NCBI GenBank assembly: GCA_973895155.1 | Contig: OZ316897.1 | Span: forward strand, 10,168,001 to 10,232,000 | Length of the DNA stretch: 64,000 nt | Source: Marsupella aquatica | Taxonomy: Eukaryota > Marchantiophyta | Direction: 5' to 3' | Shown here: piece by piece, positions 58,781 to 64,000 of the stretch | How positions within the stretch are numbered: the first letter of the stretch is position 1 | Layout: every line of letters begins with the position of its first letter | Position numbers and translations under genes: made by a program | The notes under the pieces: model-generated | What the model was told of the DNA's origin: nothing | What the model saw: the letters and a program-made list of their open reading frames with translations, nothing else | Database searches by the model: none

Positions 58781-59854
58781 AGCGAGGTAGCCTAAGTAAA
58801 TATTTCACAATCTGCGAATCCCCCTAGGAACTCTGTTGTGATGGGTCCGCCTCCATCAAAATTCAACTTCTCGCTCGGCTCGACAAGTTCGAGATACCCT
58901 ATGTCCAAGCAAGGCAAACTTATCATTCCTCCCCTGTGGGATACTAAAAAGAGATTGGTGAAAACCTAGAGGACTACGAAACAAATACTGCACCATATTT
59001 GTAATGCATAGGCCTTTCATTACAATCACTGCCATACGACCCCCAAAGCAGAGGCTCGCTATCAACGACACCCTTATTACAATACGCGCATACATATGTT
59101 AGAGACGACCAGAAGTTGGCGAGAATTCTCAAGGAAATCTTCAAATTAGACAAATGCAAGTCCAAAATCCGAAGTTAATACGAGCTGATACACTTCCATT
59201 ACTGTCATACTACACAGGGACTACGACGCAAAATGCTGAAACTGCCTCATAAAAAATACGATTACAAAAGCTCATTTTTTTCACAAGCGAGTTTTCCCTG
59301 GACTCATCGAGATCCAGCAAAAAAACAAAACGTGCTGTCTGCGGAGAGGAAAAATGCACCACATACAACGAACAGGCAAACATCACGCCCAGAATTGCAA
59401 GAGCTGCTCTCAAGACTGCAAGAGACTGTACCGAAAATGGAGAAAGCTGTCGCCAAATAATCCCAAAGCACATTCCACTCTCTAGGAATGTATCTCGTGG
59501 AGCTCATGTACCAGTCTGTCCACGATTTCCATCAAATTTGGTCGTCAATGTGAAGACCACACCTCTGCCACGGGTTAGAAGATATATTGTGACTATGTAT
59601 GAATCGAAATTGGTCGATTGACAACATTTTGAAAGCTCCCTCCACTCCCGGCAATGCGATTGTTCCCGCCGAAATTTCCTCTCTCGCTCGCCTCTGCAAA
59701 TTTTCCCCGCTGAATTCTGAGAATGTCAGCTGCGAGCAAAGTGGACAAAGGAAGACAGAGAGAGAGCGCGGATTCGAAGGTCTCTGGCCATCTTCGGACG
59801 AATATTCTATCTCTCTATGCTCTCAGCCGTTAGTTTCCTACTTTGACGGTGAAG
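58781..59854. other. Promoter region of MSH6 and flank
   Basis: The bases next to 58780 are the MSH6 promoter and leader. No TATA box is obvious. Around 59650-59800 the + strand is rich in ctctc/gagag tracts like a plant leader, but no convincing downstream gene follows. Short frames have no domain. Confidence 0.4.
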
Positions 59855-60094
59855 ATGGGCATAGGAATCTCGTCGGGCGTTTTGGCGGGGGCGGGAGCGC
59901 ACTTTTGTGTTACCGTTCATTTACTTTTGCATTTATTGCGACGGTCGGGGACGGCAGCCGACTGTGGGCATCGCAAACATCCGTTACGCCTCGTCAGGGT
60001 TCAATCCTGGTTATTGGCAAGTCTAACCCTGGCCGATCAAGTGAAATTACTCCGGGTGTCCTTCACAAAACTGAAGCTTCCTTCTAGAAAATGA
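59855..60094 (+). CDS. Doubtful small open frame
   Basis: An ATG at 59855 opens about 79 codons with a hydrophobic start (MGIGISSGVLAGAGAHF...) that could form one membrane segment, then a basic Arg/Leu-rich part. It lies after a gagag-rich leader-like stretch. No family is recognised and the frame ends in sequence that looks non-coding. It may be the first exon of a truncated gene or chance. Confidence 0.15.
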   Translation: MGIGISSGVLAGAGAHFCVTVHLLLHLLRRSGTAADCGHRKHPLRLVRVQSWLLASLTLADQVKLLRVSFTKLKLPSRK

Positions 60095-61699
60095 TAACTC
60101 ATCATTTGTGCTAAAATTACTCAGAGCATCATTCACAAACGTGCAACGTCCATTGATAGTTGGTTAATAGTATTTGACCATTTTCACACTAGTCATAAAC
60201 AAGCCAATCGTCCCAGAAAAATCTCAAACTTTGTAACATAATAGATTTAGATCAAAGAACATGCTAGAAAAATTTGGAAATACACAACTATCTAAAAGTT
60301 GTCCAAATGCACAAGTTTGCCGCAAACAAATAATTAAAGTTAGCCTGAGTGTCTGGAAAAACTATTTCATGACTTCGCCAGCTAGGAGATTCCAGGCACC
60401 ATCAAGATGACTGGAAGGATTCAATGACGTCCATAGTGTGACCTAGCTTTGGCTGATAATTAGCATCGCTCACTGTTTGCCAGCTAGAAGCAATTTATCA
60501 TGCTACTTCATCGCATTTTTTTCTGAGCTTTCCATATCAGTAGGGTAAAAACCTTCTTATAAAAGTTAGCCCAGTTTGTATGTGTGAGTTTGTTGTCCCC
60601 ACCCACAATTCCTACTTTGTTATGTTATATCCTGTCCCTTGACACATTTGGACATTTGGGGACATTCATACTCTGTCAGTCAATTCATCCGTTTACTTTG
60701 GTCAAAGGTCCTTGTTTTAAGAGAATGATAGGTATCAAAGGTGAATGTATAATGTGTTTGGACAGTAGCAGCCACCACCCTTGTAAATGATTGAGTACAA
60801 ACACATTTGATCAAAATCTACCAGCAATCCAATCCTTACCATTCGAGATGAAAAATAGGTGACACAATTATCCTTTATGACAAAAAAAAGTAAAGTTGGA
60901 GTATTGCTGGAAGAACAATATTACTCACAAGTGAACTTTTTATATGCACAACCCCTGAATCGTCAAGCAAAACATGCATGCGTGTTATAGGAATGGCAAT
61001 TGTCTGGCCCTTCTCTTCGAAGCCGCCAAGTGCCAGCCATAACCTTGCCTTCTTATGATGTTCATCTATGTACATTGCAGCATAAGTGTGGACAAAATAT
61101 TTCCAACTAGTTATGCATCGATAAATTTGACATGATTCACATTTTTCAGCTGAAATATGGTTTTGGGTGTCAATGGCTCGAATATACATAACAACACAAA
61201 CAACAAGCCTTGCCTTGCAATAGCTTAGTAGCGTGCCATGATTGGGTCATCAAGGCATTCAGCAATAGCCAATGCTTCTCCTTGCTTGGAACTGGTGAAG
61301 GGGAAACACTCCAGTAGACTCATACAACAGTTTTGCTCCTGTCAGTCACTTCCTCCCATACAGTGGGATCTTGTAGGAGTTAAATCAAGTGGAATTGTCC
61401 CATTACAATTTCTGTTTCTCCTTCTCCTCTTTTGCTCTCCATATATTTTCTTCTCCAGCATTTGCCACATCTTGTCATACCTGCCTGAACACTCCTTGAA
61501 TATATTGTTAAAACTTGGCATTGTCGAATTGCCCAAGTTGTCCAATTCAACAATCGGGTTTCTGACAACATCAGACTTTGATTCAACTCCTGAACTCACC
61601 CCATTTGGCTGGGTGAAAATTTGTGAGCTTTAAAGTTAAATTCAACTTGATACAATTCCACTGCATCCACTCGGCTTGACTCAATACATGAGGGCACAA

Positions 61700-61920
61700 T
61701 TTTGAGGAAAGGCAAGGATCTCAAGGCAAGGGAAAAGATGTCAAGGCAATGGAAAGATGTCAAGAAGAGGCAATAATAACTTGGGAAGGGCAAGATGTTG
61801 AGGCAAGGGAATAATGTTGAGACAAGAGCAAGATGTGAAAGGCACACACATATGTCTAGGCAAGGCAAAGATGTCAAAGTGAGGCAAACATGCATTGCAA
61901 AAAAATAATTGAGGCAATAA
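61700..61920. repeat. Degenerate short tandem repeat (aagatgtcaaggcaa type)
   Basis: About a dozen diverged copies of a 14-20 base motif, 'caaggcaa...aagatgtc', with variants (gttgaggcaa, gtctaggcaag). Old and decayed. Confidence 0.75.
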
Positions 61921-62194
61921 ACCTATCCGTAAACTACATTAACTAGGGATGACCCATACAACTTCGCGTTCAAAAGAATGCACCAGACAAGATTGGGCTC
62001 TAAAGTTTTTCGAGTGATCAAAGCTGCATGAAAATTAAGCGAAAGTTTCTGACGACCTGAATCGGTCCTTTCAAAGTTTCGATAGTTTTTCTAAATTGGA
62101 TCTCAGTTAACTGACTGAAGTCAAATCATGAGTTAAGCTGTGTGGCTGTGTGCTAGGTCTCTCTTCGCCCTAGCTCTCACTCAAGCCCTGTGCA

Positions 62195-62287
62195 GCAGTG
62201 AATTGATTTTCGACATTCAGCAAGTCGTCTGGGGCAGTGAATTGATTTCAGAAATTCAGCAAGTTGTCTGCGGCAGTGAACTGATTG
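62195..62287 (+). repeat. Tandem repeat, exact 39-bp period
   Basis: Two full copies and the start of a third of 'gcagtgaattgattt...cattcagcaagttgtctg' (starting at 62195, 62234 and 62273). The period is a multiple of three, so the + frame reads a 13-residue repeat (GSELISEIQQVVC). A short 'aacagaagctgcaaac' duplication follows at 62436 and 62466. Confidence 0.88.
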
Positions 62288-63167
62288 AACATATTTTGCC
62301 TCCCTCACTACAAATGACGACGCTCTTGAGTCAGGATTCCTTCAGTCCCCTGCATTCACATTTTGTCTTTGTTCTGCTGGGCAACGCAATTCACCGGAGA
62401 ATATAGCCTAGAAAACCTGAATTTCTCATTTCAAACAGAAGCTGCAAACATGTCTCTCATGTCAAACAGAAGCTGCAAACAACGAGATCTTGAATGGAGC
62501 TCTCCTAAGATTAGAGTAAGTCAGTGGAGCTCAGAAAATCAAGAGAGCAGTGAGCATTCTTTCAAGCTCACATGTGGTTGGCACTCCAACATGTGCTGCG
62601 AGCTAGTCACTGCACTTCTGACTGAATTGCCGACATCATCACATTTGCCATTCACACTCTTCATCAGTCAACAAACTATCCTCCGAACCCATCCTGTTGC
62701 AACGAGAGTCTCTCCTGCTTGCGGAGATTGATTTGAAGGTCAATTTCTGTCAAAAGAACGATGAGCAAAAGATTCTATAACTTGGAGCTTCTGTGCACAC
62801 TGTTTCGACAAGTGCCCTTCAATAGTGATTACATGGTTACCGTATGTGGTTGGAAATTATAACTATGGTTGAAAATTTGCCCTATGGTTCGAACACATAT
62901 GTAAAGAGGTCATGCATTTAAGGCTAGTGCACCTCACAAAGTTTCGTGTAAGTTTTGGTTCGAAGTTGCACGAAACTACGCATCAAAGGCAAGCTTAGTA
63001 TACAGATAGGTTTAATATGTCAAAGAGATTAATAAAAAAGTGATGCAATTTTTATTAAGTCATTCAATAAAGAACTTAATCATATACAACATTTTTGTCA
63101 ACCTTGCTTGAGAGAGGGCATGAGACTCCTCACAATCTGGAAATAAAACCTTAATAGTTTTAGGAGA

Positions 63168-63200
63168 TGTTGCCCTTGAGAGCCCTTGAGAGCCCTTGAG
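63168..63200. repeat. Short triplicated motif
   Basis: Three consecutive copies of 'gcccttgaga' (period 11). Trivial length. Confidence 0.8.
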
Positions 63201-64000
63201 AATGCTACATACAACTGGCCATGACTCATGCAGGCTTTAAGGTGTGACCATTTTCACACCTTAAGGTAGAGCCTGAGGGCCCTTTTGTCATCTTCTAACT
63301 TAGCAACTATAGGAGGGAAAAATGAGTAGCAATGTGTAATTGCTGCCTCGATACTTGATCAAAGCCCTAAAAGTAACTCACCCTTTACGACAAGCCTGGT
63401 ACCTTATGAGTTGCTCATTATTCGGCCACTTGTGGGAAACATTAATTCCAAATTTCTCACTTATTTCCTTTCTATCCATCACGCAAAAGTAAATATAGGG
63501 TTTGTTTATAGGGTTGAGAAGGATACTTTTAAATTTTTGTGGAAGAACATTAGGGGTTTTCTTAAAATCCAATTTTGAGAATTAAAAGAGAAGATAGAGT
63601 TTTAGAAATGATTTTTGGGAATATTTTTTAGAATAATCCAAAAATATAGGGGTAGAAAATGGTTAATTTTTTCTTCTTCTTATTTTTAGGGTATTTAATA
63701 GCTAAAAATGCCGAGCATGTTATGAGACCCCTTTTAGAGTGAGGCCCCCGAGACATTAATGTCTTCAAGAAATGGGCCCAAGCAAATCATGCACAAAATC
63801 TCAGTACGTGCAGCATTATTGTAGGTCTCACAAAAGTAAGCTACAACACTACTTGAAATGCAATCCACTAACTTGTAAGAGGGGAATAAAGGCACTTATT
63901 TTCAATATTTGAATAGTCCACTTGGATGGGTTACTCTGGGTCAAACAAAACACATGATGATAGAACTATGTTTGACACTTGCCACTGTAAAAAAGGAGCA

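Larger units (their letters stand above)
60095..64000. other. Gene-poor stretch to the end of the window
   Basis: AT-rich sequence. Minus frames at 60875-61189 and 61342-61599 have fairly protein-like composition (for example 'KKARLWLALGGFEEKGQTI' and 'DKMWQMLEKKIYGEQKRRRR') and might be two exons of one unknown or transposon-derived gene, but I could not join them with confidence. The + frames at 62140-62731 are made partly of short repeats. From 62740 on nothing coding is seen. Confidence 0.4.

Noticed and set aside
59990-60020. tRNA-like T-arm ('cagggttcaatcctgg')
   Set aside because: The stem and loop sizes do not fit a T-arm, and no acceptor, D or anticodon arm can be found upstream.

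Overview
The window looks like nuclear DNA of a land plant that still makes flagellated sperm, so a seed-free plant (bryophyte, lycophyte or fern) is most likely. The reasons are: genes with many short GT-AG introns; a plant-type MSH6 with an N-terminal Tudor domain; a plant-type 1-Cys peroxiredoxin; a chromodomain Ty3/gypsy retrotransposon primed by initiator tRNA-Met; and an MNS1 homologue, a protein of motile axonemes. A liverwort such as Marchantia is my guess only; the sequence does not prove the genus.

Five protein-coding genes are well supported. A single-exon BTB-BACK-SPRY-like protein lies at 7302-8897 (-). A single-exon 1-Cys peroxiredoxin lies at 32111-32779 (+). A 14-exon MNS1 homologue lies at 35417-40974 (-). 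NDC80, with 5 exons, lies at 45872-48294 (+). MSH6, with 21 or 22 exons, lies at 50345-58780 (-). I rebuilt the exon chains of the last three by hand; reading phases match at every junction and the totals are whole codons. Two junctions, one in MNS1 and one in MSH6, need a GC donor (GC-AG introns). MSH6 also has a 108-nt, stop-free, 3n-length candidate intron just before its stop codon.

Layout: 1-7.3 kb is gene-poor sequence with one unrecognised reading frame. The BTB gene follows. 9.2-21.8 kb is a repeat landscape: a minisatellite with higher-order structure (10.0-10.7 kb), three foldback elements with inverted arms (11.5-13.5, 16.1-16.6 and 17.0-18.3 kb) and several short tandem duplications. 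21.8-30.0 kb is one decayed chromovirus with a full 3' LTR and a 5'-truncated 5' LTR. The peroxiredoxin has a duplicated 53-bp block before its TATA-like box. Peroxiredoxin and MNS1 are convergent, as are NDC80 and MSH6. 60-64 kb is gene-poor with degenerate repeats.

Functionally the genes are unrelated housekeeping or cell-biological genes: CUL3-type adaptor, peroxide detoxification, sperm axoneme, kinetochore and mismatch repair. There is no operon and no gene cluster. I found no CRISPR array, no rRNA and no convincing tRNA. Identifications rest on motifs and remembered family features; no database search was run.
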